64,000 nucleotides of DNA from Ceriagrion tenellum. Taxonomy: Eukaryota; Arthropoda; Insecta; Odonata; Coenagrionidae. The DNA is taken from contig OY720637.1 in NCBI GenBank assembly GCA_963169105.1, positions 59,232,964-59,296,963 on the forward strand, written 5' to 3'. The notes under the pieces were generated by a model. The model made no database searches, was not told the origin of the DNA, and saw nothing but the letters and a program-made list of their open reading frames with translations. Shown here piece after piece: positions 22,310 through 32,156 of this stretch; within the stretch, counting starts at the first letter, position 1, and each line of letters starts with the position of its first letter. The position numbers were made by a program, and so were the translations under genes.

Positions 22310-22810
22310 ATCATGCACTTTCGCCTCCTTCATCATTCGCCCAATGTATCCCAGGTCATCCTCTGCAATTTTTCACTCACATTTCTCCTTTCATTATCAT
22401 TTTCAACGGGCTATTATGCCGCTTATTGTTTCCAACAAATTTATATCCTTTTCCTCCTCATAGTTTTCAATACATTTCTCTTCAACTCTAGGTAGGACTC
22501 TTTCGTTGGTCATTTTCTCCGTCGATTTGATCAGCGTCTCTCTTCGATAGCACCCAATTTCCATCACTTCCAATCTCTTCCGCTCTCCAGCTGTTTATGT
22601 CCCGGCATCACATGCCACATAAGAGCATGCTCCAAATATATGTTTTAATAAAGTGCTTCCTTACTTCCAGGCTTGTGTTCCCAGCAGTTAGAAGACTCCT
22701 CCTCCTCCGGTAAAAGGCCTTTTTGCTTGAGTTATTCTGCTCACAATATCTTTCCCGCTTCTTCCATCGTCGGTAACCCTGCCATACACATAGCAATATG
22801 TGCACGTTAC
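22310..22810 (-). mobile_element. RTE-like LINE, C-terminal fragment
   Basis: On the minus strand the frames give SLLTAGNTSLEVRKHFIKTY and then IWSMLLCGM (22800-22610). After a frame break comes KRLEVMEIGCYRR and then TEKMTNERVL (about 22585-22500). This is the order KTYIWS-x-YG, then hE-hW-CYRRM, then T-[DE]-[KR]-[VM]-TNE-x-VL known from the thumb end of RTE-clade reverse transcriptases. Several frameshifts and stops are present. The plus-strand frame at 22673-22882 is its shadow. Confidence 0.7.
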
Positions 22811-22910
22811 CATATTTCTCTCTTTACGCGAGAGGTACATTATTTATCCCACCACAATAATCGCGTTTTGATGATATTTTAACGAATTTTTTTAAGTATC
22901 TTGTCTTAAC

Positions 22911-23345
22911 ATACATTTTATTTATATATATTTTATTGAATTTGCATCTATAATATTTGTTTTAGTGGGGCTGGCTTTTTTAATACTATTCTAACGTAAG
23001 GTTTTAGGTTATATTCAGATTCGTAAGAGCCCTAGTAAGTTTGGCTATGGTAGAGTATTCCAAGCTTTTTCAGATGCAATTAAATTATTTAATAAGGAAC
23101 AAACTTTTCTATAAGAACAAATTATTTACCTAATTTTTTCTCCTGGTTTTAGTATATTTATTTATTTATTTTGTTGGCTTATAATACCTTTTTACTTTGG
23201 TCTATTCAGATGCAACTTAGGTTTACTTTTTCATCTTGTACAATTTCGGGAGTATACACAGCTATAATTGGTGGTTGATCACCTAATTCTATTTATTCTT
23301 TATTAGATGACTTTCAAGCTTTAGCTGAACTATTTCATATATCAT
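22911..23345 (+). pseudogene. ND1: Nuclear copy of mitochondrial ND1 (NUMT), 5' part
   Basis: ND1 is a membrane subunit of mitochondrial complex I. This stretch reads as the first third of arthropod-like ND1. A hydrophobic FVLVGLAFLMLF segment is followed by RKVLGYIQIRKSPSKFGYG, FSDAIKLFNKEQTFL, a second hydrophobic segment, then SGVYTAIIGGW, SPNSIYSLL and LAEL. At 23276-23278 the conserved tryptophan is TGA, as in invertebrate mitochondrial code. In-frame TAA at 22992 and 23112 and a frameshift between 23114 and 23231 show it is no longer functional. It is very AT-rich like mitochondrial DNA. The right end stops about 40 bp before the foldback at 23387. Confidence 0.85.
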
Positions 23346-23386
23346 ACGATATCAAACGTCTCAATCATTTTCTCCCCTGTAAAAAT

Positions 23387-23615
23387 GTTTCTCGGGTGTT
23401 CCACCGGGTAAGCAGGTCCATTGGTCTCAAAGTTTCGGAGAACAACTTGCTCTCCATCTTCAGGGGTTCTGAATATTCAGAACATGGGTTCTGGACACGG
23501 GTTCTGAAGAACATGGGTTCATCACAGGGAAATTTTCCCTTAAGATGGAGAGCCAGTCTTTCTCCAAAACGTCTGGACCTATGGACCTGCTTACCCAGTG
23601 GAACACCCGAGAAAA
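23387..23615. repeat. Foldback element family Z, copy 1
   Basis: Left arm 23390-23466 and right arm 23542-23613 are inverse copies. Landmarks are TTTCTCGGGTGTTCCACCGG, AAGCAGGTCCAT and TCTCCATCTTC. The left arm read on the minus strand gives CTGAAGA, T, GGAG...CTCC, GAAACTTT. The centre holds direct ACATGGGTTCT repeats around a small GTTCTGAATATTCAGAAC palindrome. Relatives lie at 46411-46715 and, as a single arm, at 62610-62712. Confidence 0.7.
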
Positions 23616-23649
23616 ATTTACCCAGCACATACGCCGGGAAAACCTAATA

Positions 23650-24566
23650 CCTTTCTTTTCCTCCCCTGCTTGTTTTAGCAGTTTTAGGTAGGCATTTCTA
23701 CCGGTAGAATGTCCTTGCTTGGGTAATTTTAACCACAGTATCTTCCTTGCTTATTTCACTGGTGATTTTACGGCTTCCTAGATAGAAAAATGTGCATGTT
23801 ACTCTCTTCCAATATTTCAGCGCAGTGTTATAACCACAACCCCCATGCGTAGTGTTCACCCGTCATGCGTAGCGTTCATTCATTCCCTCCTCCGCCAATC
23901 TGGCGTTCACCCTTCCGAATCCACGCCACCTCTTAATATCCCTTAACATCCAACCCCTTCTCAAAATTTCCTCCGGCGCCAATTCCTCCCCTACCACGCC
24001 CAACATCAAACCGCTTGTTCCCTTCTCCTTCCGCTTAATTCCCATCCTTCCCCGCCCTCTGCCCCACGATAAAACTAGCGGGAAGGTTCCAGCGGGACGC
24101 ACAGCGCAGAAGCATACAGCGGACAGATAAACAACCCAAGTAAGAGATTGAAACCATCAACGCAAACACAGCGACAGTAATGTCTTTAATGAAGTAAAAA
24201 ACAAGGATGAGTCGCTCGCTTCGAACGCAAGAGAAAGGACAGGGTGGCCAACCTTAGAAGGAATATAAGGAGGAAAGCTCCCGAGAAATCTTGCGGTGAC
24301 GCATCCATCCGGGGAAAATTCAGAAGAATCAGGCGACGTTTCGCGGATTTTATTCGCAGGCTTTCGCAGCCAAGTAAGTCTTTCACAATGGCTTCCGAGT
24401 TCTGCCGCGTATTTGGTTGTTGAACTCGAATAATTATTCTTGAAGAGAGCAGCATGCAATGGTGGCGAAAGCTTGAGTTCACGGCCAAAGATTCAGCTGA
24501 ACCCCAAAGCTATTGCAGAAGACATACGTATTACAGAGTGACACAGGGAATATCATCATTACACTA
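23650..24566. other. Unassigned DNA with overlapping frames
   Basis: Minus-strand frames at 23863-24102 (79 codons, basic and glycine-rich) and 24157-24488 (two of 100 codons) show no family motif. A CGTTTCGCGG string at 24337 resembles the GAAACG of the foldback cores in reverse, but no pairing hairpin accompanies it. Confidence 0.3.
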
Positions 24567-24777
24567 TAAGGAAAATTTTAAATAAACTAGGTTTGGTTAA
24601 ACATATATTACGAAGGTCCTCGGAGTAAAACGTAAAGGAGAGACGCTATTACACTCTGGTTAGGCTGCACCTCGAATATGCCGCTAGCATTTGGGACCCT
24701 GGTCATAAAGATTTAACCAAAAAATCAATAAAGCACAAAGAAAAGCTGCACGCTTCGTTAATAGCTGCTAACCGAGT
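24567..24777 (+). mobile_element. LINE family A fragment
   Basis: Plus-strand codons give KILNKLGLVKHI, RRSSE, then VKERRYYTLVRLHLEYAAS and IWDPGHKDL, the thumb region of the family-A reverse transcriptase. The fragment ends abruptly after the KAARF-equivalent region and is joined to an opposite-oriented family-A tail. Confidence 0.7.
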
Positions 24778-25240
24778 AAAGATGTAAGTTTTTGGGAGGT
24801 GAAATGGTGACATGTATTATGGGAGTGTATTTAGTGAAGCTCAGTTCCCATTGTGGTCACTTATTGTGCGCGGAAAGAACGAGTTTTTGTATCAATCCGT
24901 TCGGCAATGAATCTCTTATTCTATCGCTACTGTCAGACCTAGAGATGTAGTGAGGCGTCTTGATAGTATCCCCTGTGTCGCTCTGAAACACACCAGTTCT
25001 GAATTTCTCAAGCCCGCTTAGCCTAGCTAGTAACCTCCGAGTCTCTAGGGGCTCCCACCTTTTTCCCTCAAAAAGCTGTGAAAAACTATGTGTAGGTACA
25101 CTCGTACCAGTTTTTAACGGAGCGTGCAGATTTTCTTTGTATTTTATTAATTTTTTAAATTAATCATTATGACTATAGTCCTAAATACTCGTGGCGCATT
25201 CGAATTGTGGGCAAACCAGAGCAAAAAGTCATCTCTCTTT
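24778..25240 (-). mobile_element. LINE family A tail, opposite orientation
   Basis: On the minus strand this runs from about the LEYAAS codons (25200) through the GVFQSDTGDTIKTP-like block (about 24990) to the untranslated GTGCGCGGAAAG/AAAACTTACATC region. The last 3' bases, including the CGAGCCGCC terminus, are missing at the junction with the plus-strand fragment. The two pieces overlap in family coordinates, so they are separate copies or a rearranged pair, not a simple inversion of one insertion. Confidence 0.7.
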
Positions 25241-25837
25241 GGCTTTTTCATCCGAGGAACTCCCTGTTATACACATAACAAAACCTAGTTTATTTAATGC
25301 TGTTCCGCATATGTTTTGTATGTGTTTATTTTGCTTGTATTGGAGAAATAATCATTGTGTTTTTACTTCAGTGATGATGGATGCCCTCATAGTTAAGCCT
25401 GAAGACATCGAATGAATTTTTAGTGCGACTTTGTTTGCAGCATAAGAGCCTCTTTCAATATTTTTCACTGCGCTGATATCTGAAAGAACACAGTGCCTAC
25501 AACTTTTAAAAATCTAGATTCCAGCATATTGATTTAATAAGCTAAGGCTAAAATTTAAATCAATATGCTCTTGGCTAAATTATCAAAACGTATCTTCCTC
25601 CTCTAGCGCCCCATAATTTAAAAATAAAGTCAAATTTCTGGTGGGGAGAGGGAGGGTCCGCATATCATAGATCGATAGCTTCACTTAAGGAAGCAGAAGA
25701 ATGGTTTCCGCAAGATAACTCTGTCGGCTGCATCATGAACCCCTCATTCAGGACCGGTAGCAAGTCAGTCAAGGTTATCCATCCAGTATAATTTTTAACA
25801 ATATGCACATAAACGTGACCACATCACCGCGTGTAGA
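25241..25837. other. Unassigned DNA with one perfect hairpin
   Basis: AGCATATTGATTTAA at 25523-25537 is perfectly complementary to 25555-25569, with 17 bases between. Nothing else was recognised. Confidence 0.55.
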
Positions 25838-26036
25838 AACTGTAGTATGAAAAAATGAGCAGATTCCACGGTGATAACATTTATTACGACCGGGTTCGCT
25901 ATTTACAGCATCTTCAGGTTCAACAGCTAACTTAATCTTTTTTCAGCATTTTCACCTGAAGATGCTGTAAAAAGCGAAACCGGTCGTAATGAATATTATC
26001 ACAGTGGAAGTTGCTCATTTTTGCATACTGCAGTTA
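25838..26036. repeat. Foldback element with a hammerhead-like core
   Basis: Arms of about 83 bp, 25838-25920 and 25953-26035, share AACTG-AGTATG outer ends, AAAAATGAGCA, CCAC(G/T)GTGATAA and ACGACCGG. Read outward, the arms give CTGAAGA, T, GCT...AGC, GAAACCGGTCG (plus strand, right arm) and the same with GAACCCGG (left arm, minus strand). The short self-complementary ACCGGT follows GAA. No coding content. Confidence 0.75.
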
Positions 26037-26107
26037 TGTTTCGTTTCCACTCTATTAGGCCTGAAACCACAGTTTACGGTCAGATGAAGAGGTTACCGAA
26101 ATATGTT

Positions 26108-26368
26108 TTGCTAAAATATTTTAGCGGAAAATGACGAAACGATGAATAGAAGCACATGTGACCTCATTACGGATAATTTCCTTAAATTCGGTCTGCAATG
26201 CTTATTTTTCATATTTAAGGAATAAGTACCTATATATCATATAGAATTTAGCTAGCATATCAGAACTTCACCAGCGACACACATTTCCCTCGACATCTTT
26301 ATTCCTCAATTCTAACCGTCCCTTGCAGTGGCATTTAACGACCTGGAAGTTTGGCACACCTTTAAGAG
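26108..26368 (-). repeat. Segment X of a large inverted structure
   Basis: This segment is an inverse copy of 27235-27493. Shared landmarks are TTGCTAAAATAT, TTCATTACGGAT-type, TTTAAGGAATAAGTA, AATTTAGCTAGCATAT, CCTTGCAG-GGCATTTAA and GGAAGTTTG. Identity is about 80% by eye. No coding region is conserved between the copies. Confidence 0.75.
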
Positions 26369-26902
26369 CTCTTAGTCAGAGACAGGACGGGTACTTGTAA
26401 TCAGTCAGCGGGATGTTTTTAGAACCTTCACCAATCGGTGCAGTGGTATGAACCACGGTAAGAAAAGCGAACGGCGAATGGTGAACGAAGAGAGCGCACG
26501 CTCCAACGCGTGAAAAGTTGACAAAAGAGCGTCGCGTCGTCAGAATCGACACGAGCCAACAATGCAATGCGCGTCATCCTCACGAGAGGAATGAAAACTG
26601 TAAATCAAAAGGATTGTTATATTCGCATGGAACTTCTCATCCATCATTTATGGTCCCATCTTTCCCACGTGGCGTCGTTCCCTTCTGTTCGCGAGTCGCG
26701 TATTCGTTCGTCAACTCTCACTTAGTCAACAGCAGTTGATGTCGCATGAGGACGTCGCGGGAGGGACATCGAGCTTGGGTCAATTTTTCCACGAGTATTT
26801 ACCTAGTTGAGGCGTTGCCATTTTCCGAGAAGTGCATTTGCTACGCCAGGAGCGCCTGAAAAATTAGCATGTTCTTGAAGAACAAAATATAATCCCACAG
26901 AC

Positions 26903-27225
26903 TGGTGAGAGAGTAGATATTTTGGCCCTGTTTCACGATTAAGAATTCAAATGAGATATGGTACTTTTTTCACAGTTTTTTATTTTACCATCTCTCATTT
27001 GAATTCTTTAGAATGGATTTTCACAAAGTAAAGCCTGAATTAATCGAGACTGTTTCACGATGTCTGGTAAAATATTTCATCGGCAGGGAACCAGATGTTC
27101 ATGCATAACCCTGTTGACATTGCATAACACGTTCACGTCAACTTATTGACAATCTGATGTTATATTCAAAAGCCGAACTCTCAGTGAACATAAAGCTAAC
27201 GATAAAGACTCGTCATACTTCAAGT
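26903..27225 (+). repeat. Segment Y of the inverted structure, interrupted
   Basis: This segment matches 28438-28622 in inverse, with GAGAGAGT, TTTTGGCCCT, TTTCACGAT, TCTGGTAAAATATTT, CGGCAGGGAACCAGATGTT and ACATAAAGCTAA. A 111-bp insert (26940-27050) splits it. Segment Y is followed at 27235 by X', so Y-X' forms one plus-oriented unit. The minus strand carries the same order, Y' (28622-28438) then X (26368-26108). Confidence 0.7.
26940..27050. mobile_element. 111-bp insert with a palindromic half and 11-bp flanking repeats
   Basis: TGTTTCACGAT occurs at 26929-26939 and again at 27051-27061, on either side of the insert; the related copy at 28560-28600 has it once. The insert begins with AAGAATTCAAATGAGA and carries its inverse at 26986-27008 (one mismatch in 23), followed by about 40 bp of other sequence. 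The 11-bp repeat is long for a DNA-transposon target duplication and would fit a retroposed or foldback sequence. Confidence 0.55.
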
Positions 27226-27234
27226 TCGTTCAAG

Positions 27235-27493
27235 TTTGGCACGCCTTTACAAACTTCCATGCCATTAAATGTCCCTGCAAGGGGCGATTAGAATTAAGGA
27301 ATACAGATGGTGAGAATAATGTGTGCTGCTGATGAAGTTCTAATATGCTAGCTAAATTCTATATTATATATACTTATTCCTTAAATAGGAAAGATAATAT
27401 ATATGAGATTGAAACTGAAGGAAATGATCCGTAATGAAATAATATATGGTTTTACTCATCGTTCCGTAATTTTCCACAAATATATTTTAGCAA
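27235..27493 (+). repeat. Segment X', inverse partner of 26108-26368
   Basis: See segment X. It directly follows segment Y. The right end lies at about TTTTAGCAACACAT. Confidence 0.75.
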
Positions 27494-27575
27494 CACATCG
27501 TGCAATTTATAAGAAACTGTCGAAGATTATCAAGGCTCGGTTTTTTAACGTCAGGTTAACATTAACCGCATGATA

Positions 27576-27635
27576 CTACAACGGTAAGGCGCAGCCTTAC
27601 CGTTGTAGCAGCCAGGCGCAGCCTTACCGTTAACT
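27576..27635. repeat. Perfect 15-bp hairpin plus partial repeat
   Basis: CTACAACGGTAAGGC (27576-27590), loop GCA, then the exact complement (27594-27608). GCGCAGCCTTACCGTT then recurs directly at 27617-27632. GTTAAC lies on both sides (27555 and 27629). Confidence 0.8.
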
Positions 27636-28437
27636 TGATGCTTACAGTCATGGTTTTGAATATTATACGACACAGACAGAAAGACAGATAGAAAGCTGCC
27701 CTGAACCTCATCGAAGAACGTACAAACGTCGATTTAGAGGCTGAGTGAATATTTGACCATAAATTATGAAACCGTGCCTGAGTGTTTTTTTAATCAAGAA
27801 TATCAACAGCATCCCATAAGTCCAGCCTAATACGGTTATACTATGCATGTTTTATCCAAACCTTAAATTATGGGCCAGTCGTGCATTTAAAAAACTTTGT
27901 TATTCTAATAATTATAACAATATAAGTGCATTACCGCCTGGCAATCGTAGTATTTTGATAAATCACTTTGTATCTCACACAACTAATATGGGGCTGCAAT
28001 ATTTCATAGCACGATCCCTCTATTCAGATAAGAGCACATTCTTCTTCACTTTATCGTCATCAGAACCCATCAATCAAATCAAGCGTTGTGCTCGCTGCAG
28101 CTCTTATTCTATCTTCAATCAGATGTTTTATTCTCACATAAATCTGCGCTAATGCATATTTCGTACTTCATTCATGTATTTCAAGCTTGGTACCCTACAA
28201 CAAATATTTCTACTTCTTTCTCCTTCCAATACTGTTTTCAAGAGGCCACTGTGTCATTAAATGTGTTCAGTTGGTGCGTCTCTTCTATTTCGGAATGTTT
28301 TTATCACCCATCATTTCAATTATTGTAACTTTTCATTGATGATTTTTTTCACCCAGATGATCTTCATAACGATTCGATGACACTTCTCTTAATATCATAC
28401 AAAGGACCAGTTTTATGACGCATGGTAAACGTTTACC

Positions 28438-28622
28438 GAAGGATGGCATGTCTTTATCATTAGCTTTATGTTAGTTTTTCTATATTACAATAGATTGTCA
28501 AGAATTTGACGTGCATATTATCAATAGGGTTTTGGATAAACATCTGGTTCCCTGCCGAGAAAATATTTTACCAGATATCGTGAAAAAGGGCCAAAATCTC
28601 TATTCTTTCACTCTCTCATCCT
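28438..28622 (-). repeat. Segment Y', inverse partner of 26903-27225
   Basis: This is the uninterrupted copy of segment Y on the minus strand. It supplies the empty-site form of the 26940-27050 insertion. Confidence 0.7.
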
Positions 28623-28835
28623 TGCTTCATTAGCACCATACTTCCGAATTTCGCTTTTATTATTCCACCCCAAGGCATTACTTGTTCCGTCCCCATACTT
28701 TGCCTCCTGATTTCCTCAAGCACCTGTCTCGCCTACTTTTTCACGTTTATGAATTCTACGTTTTTTCTCTTCCTTTCCGTCCATCTCTATTATTAATATT
28801 GCCTTTGATTTATCAACCGTAAACGGAGAAGTTAC
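28623..28835 (-). mobile_element. Possible LINE coding fragment
   Basis: On the minus strand VDKSKA-LIIEMDGKE at about 28825-28770 resembles the (K)TKVM-h-h-(D/N)KSKA...I-x-hDG(K)E block that precedes the F-KYLG motif in RTE-group reverse transcriptases. The downstream frame is broken and no FKYLG motif was seen, so support is weak. Confidence 0.25.
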
Positions 28836-29045
28836 AAAAGAATAATTTAATAGTCAAGAGAGAGAACCATTTGGATTACTATCAGGAAGACATGGTCCAA
28901 ACGGATAGGTCAAACTCAGGAGAGACAACAAATTTTGGGAAGAACATAATGGAAGGGATGTCCCCACGAGGAATACATAAGCCACGAGGGACATATACAT
29001 AAGCCGGCTAAAAAGGATATTGATGGAAAGGTACTTTCTTCGTCC
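28836..29045 (+). repeat. Inverted pair P, left copy (probable LINE tail)
   Basis: It is about 85% identical in inverse to 29385-29590: AAAGAATAATT-AATAG, GAGAGAGAACCATTTGGATT, AGACATGGT, CATAATGGAAGGGAT, CGAGGAATAC and AAGCCGGCTAAAAAG. In one frame it gives KSIMEG and RGIPR-like residues, reminiscent of the V-IEGK...GRGRPR tail of RTE-type LINEs, so this may be a pair of oppositely oriented LINE tails. Confidence 0.6.
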
Positions 29046-29384
29046 AACTTATGCACCCATCTCTCCGATAATTCCAGTCTATTATTCACCTCTCGCCCTC
29101 CCATTCAGCTATGTAAAGTTCAGGAAAAACCGTCCCACAGTACATTTGCACTATCACAAGTCTCCATCACAACACGTCTATTCCACGAATTACTCTAGAA
29201 ATTTCGTGGTCATTCGATGGAAGATGGCATCACCGAGGGATAAAAATTGTTTTGTGATGTGTTGCTAAATGTGCTCAGAAACGGCGACCATCATTATCAG
29301 TTATTCATTGCAAAGATGGGATGACTGAAGCGTTCCGTTCCACCCAGTCTCGAGCAAACTCGTTTAAGTATACCCTTGTAGCTC

Positions 29385-29590
29385 TTCTTTCCTATATCTC
29401 TTTTTAGCCGGCTTATGTTTACTGTCCCTAGGTATTCCTCGTGAGGATATCCCTTCCATTATGCTCTTCACAAATTCGTCGTATCTCTTGAGTATGACCA
29501 ATCCGTTTCAACCATGTCTTCCTTTTAGTAATCCAAATGGTTCTCTCTCTTCCCTATTCAATTATTCTTTGGTAACTTCTTCTTTCATGA
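29385..29590 (-). repeat. Inverted pair P, right copy
   Basis: Inverse partner of 28836-29045, about 340 bp away. On the minus strand a frame reads EFVKSIMEGISSRGIPR, which again resembles an RTE-type tail. The 82-codon plus frame between the two (29020-29268) has no motif. Confidence 0.6.
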
Positions 29591-31915
29591 TTGATTAATA
29601 GAACGCAATACTGATCATTACAAATCGCGATAAAATAAAGGCGTCAATCAATTTGGTTCAAAAGTTCTTATGAGTCACTCCAATTTTTCAGGCAAGAGTC
29701 AGAGAAGGCAAATACCTTCTCTGTATTGAAAGAGCATAGAAAATAGCTTCTCGTGGTGACAAATTATCTGAGATACTTCGAGCTGGCAAACTTAAATCTC
29801 GGAAATATTTCATGCCATCACTCGAAATCTCTGTAAATCTCATCGAAATGACTTGAATCTTGAAATGAAATCATATTTGGATCTACATCACTATTTTAAT
29901 ATAAATTTGACGTTTCAATTTATCTATTTCGGTAAGGTAGTACCACTACTACTTTTAGTAGCTGTTGCCAGCGTAAGGATTATAACTGGGAGTATAAGCG
30001 CAACTTTTTTCCCGCGAAGCAGGGTGGAAAAAAGAAATTTCCGTTCAAATGGGGCAAAATATTTGAAATAATTAGATATTTACATCTATAGGGCTTAACT
30101 GTCATTTATTGTTCGCCACATCTGACTGTTTTTCTGCTCTATTTTGCTGAAGTAAAGGGGTGTTTTTCTCCCTGTTGTATGCACGTTATATCGCGTTTGG
30201 TTATACTAGCAATGGCTTATTTACGCTACTAAACGTCTTATCGTATTGAAATAGATAAAATGAAACAACAAATTTGATTAATTGAGAAAGAGAACTAGAT
30301 CTACACACCAATTCATCAGAAGATTAAAGTGTCTGCGTTGAAAAATGGAGAATTCCAAAATTTTTGCTTAGAAGCTCCATATATTTCAAAGTATTATTAT
30401 TACCCGAAAAATCAGTCGATCAATACAATTGGCATAGTGATATATTTAGACAGCCAATACAGGCCATAACGCAGAAAACCGCTAATAAACGTTCACTGAA
30501 AAAAGAAATCCCATATCAATCAAAAATATTACCGAATTTTACTTCCATGGCGTGTGAAGTTTTGACAGAATGAATTAGGATACATTCCAGTTAAAACAAA
30601 AAGAAATTGTTTATCACCATTAATCTTAGATGCGTCAAAAGTTACTTTCCGTGACATGTCATCTATGAAAGATATGCTTTGTAGTCGGCAGCAACAAAAT
30701 GGTGGAATATTTAATACGCTCTGACTGACGAACCAGTTTTCCTAAGCGAGACAATGACTAATTCTCCAATTAAAAACGTCACCGTACAGACTTAAGAGAG
30801 AAGTACTGGATGTGAGAATATCTGATGGGCCGCGAAAATTAAAAATTCTTCAGCTCAACCATTTGGGAGAGGCTAAAGTAATGATTATTCCTAATAAAAA
30901 TATTCACACGGGATAAAATTAATCCTAACTGCTCAAAGCACACAGCAGTATCTCATTAAAGTAAGTTCCGCGCGTTCAGAAGGACCAGTCAACATTTTTA
31001 CAGTTAATCATCCTTAAGGAAAACGGATTTTAACGACCGAAGTTCAACCATTCCTTTCTCTCTCTCGACATTCCCACCTTTGAGTATCATAACTCCTGAT
31101 TATTCACAAAAATGAGGACTTTCCTTCGTTAATAAAATGGTCTTGGAACTACTTCACATGAATTCGATTAGACTTTGGGGAAACCACATTAGATTAGACT
31201 TTAGCGAAACCACCAATTTTGGATGAAGTTGGTTTTTTTTTCATTCGAAATTCCGTGTTTTTGGGATTCATTTAGAATGGCCAAAAATGCGTAAGACTGA
31301 AATTTTCTCCTCTAATTATCGCCGAAGAATTCCGGAAATTCTGCAATAAACACACATTAATGATTAATCTTCAACGCGTAAGACATAACGGCTGACTATT
31401 GAAGGGAAACAAAAATGTCTTTCTAGGCGACGATCCTAGGAAAAGGCAACGAAATTTTTTTAAAAATTTGTACTCAAATATTTTATGAGTATTTTAAAGA
31501 CTATTTAAAAGCTAGCTTTCGGAGAGCTAGTCGTATCCCATACCCAACATCTTGGAAATTCAGTACATTTTATTTGAGTGAAGGCGAAAAATAACTAAGC
31601 TATTGGCACACTCGACTACTCTGAATTCTAGTACAACTTATTTGTCAACTCATAGTCGATATTTCCGACGTAATTCTCCAAAAAATCCGTTATTCCTTTG
31701 ATTAATAAACATATCAAGATTACTAACATATAAGTAACTGTAAACTGTAACCGAATGGCCAACCATATACTATCTACGACAAGAATATCTTGAGAACTCA
31801 TGGATATTTTTGACTGAATGTAGAAATGTATAAAAATGTACCAAAATTCATGAAAGTCAGCAGAAAAATTTTCCCACGTACAATCCAAATCTTTGTTCAT
31901 CTTCCTTTTATATAG
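29591..31915. other. Unassigned AT-rich DNA
   Basis: More than 2 kb without a recognisable gene, RNA or repeat. A short direct repeat built on TTAGACTTTGGGGAAACCAC and TTAGACTTTAGCGAAACCAC lies at about 31167-31213. Frames are short and without motifs. Confidence 0.4.
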
Positions 31916-32156
31916 TGATTGTCTTAATCAACCAGAAAAATCACAACGACCGAATACATTGGTTGATGAAACAAAAGTGATTAAGTATCTAGAACAGCTT
32001 CAACCATTAAGTGAAGAAAAATATACATATTATAATAACAAGCCAGTAACACAAAAACATAGCCTACTCAATTCAATCTACTTTTTAAGTGCCGTTAGCC
32101 AATTAGTGTTTCAGAAAGATATTGAGAGTATTTGGAGAGGAGCAAAAGTCAATTGA
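31916..32156 (+). CDS. Candidate terminal exon, unknown protein
   Basis: A 3' splice-like site (CTTCCTTTTATATAG at 31901-31915) is followed by 80 open codons ending in TGA at 32154-32156. The sequence looks protein-like: NQPEKSQRPNTLVDETKVI, KYLEQLQPLSEEKYTYY, then HSLLNSIYFLSAVSQLVF and a basic end, with a mixed helical composition rather than low complexity. One base would complete a codon from an upstream exon. I recognise no family, no AATAAA follows closely, and there is no matching upstream exon in view. It may be a real last exon of a plus-strand gene or a chance frame. Confidence 0.3.

Noticed and set aside
24333..24345. CGTTTCGCGG as another hammerhead-like core
   Set aside because: No CTGAWGA at the right distance and no pairing stem.
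28030..28075. CTGATGAC with a GATAA/TTATC stem on the minus strand as a further core
   Set aside because: The stem pairs, but it is followed by TGAATA rather than GAA/GAGAC and no arms are present; treated as coincidence.
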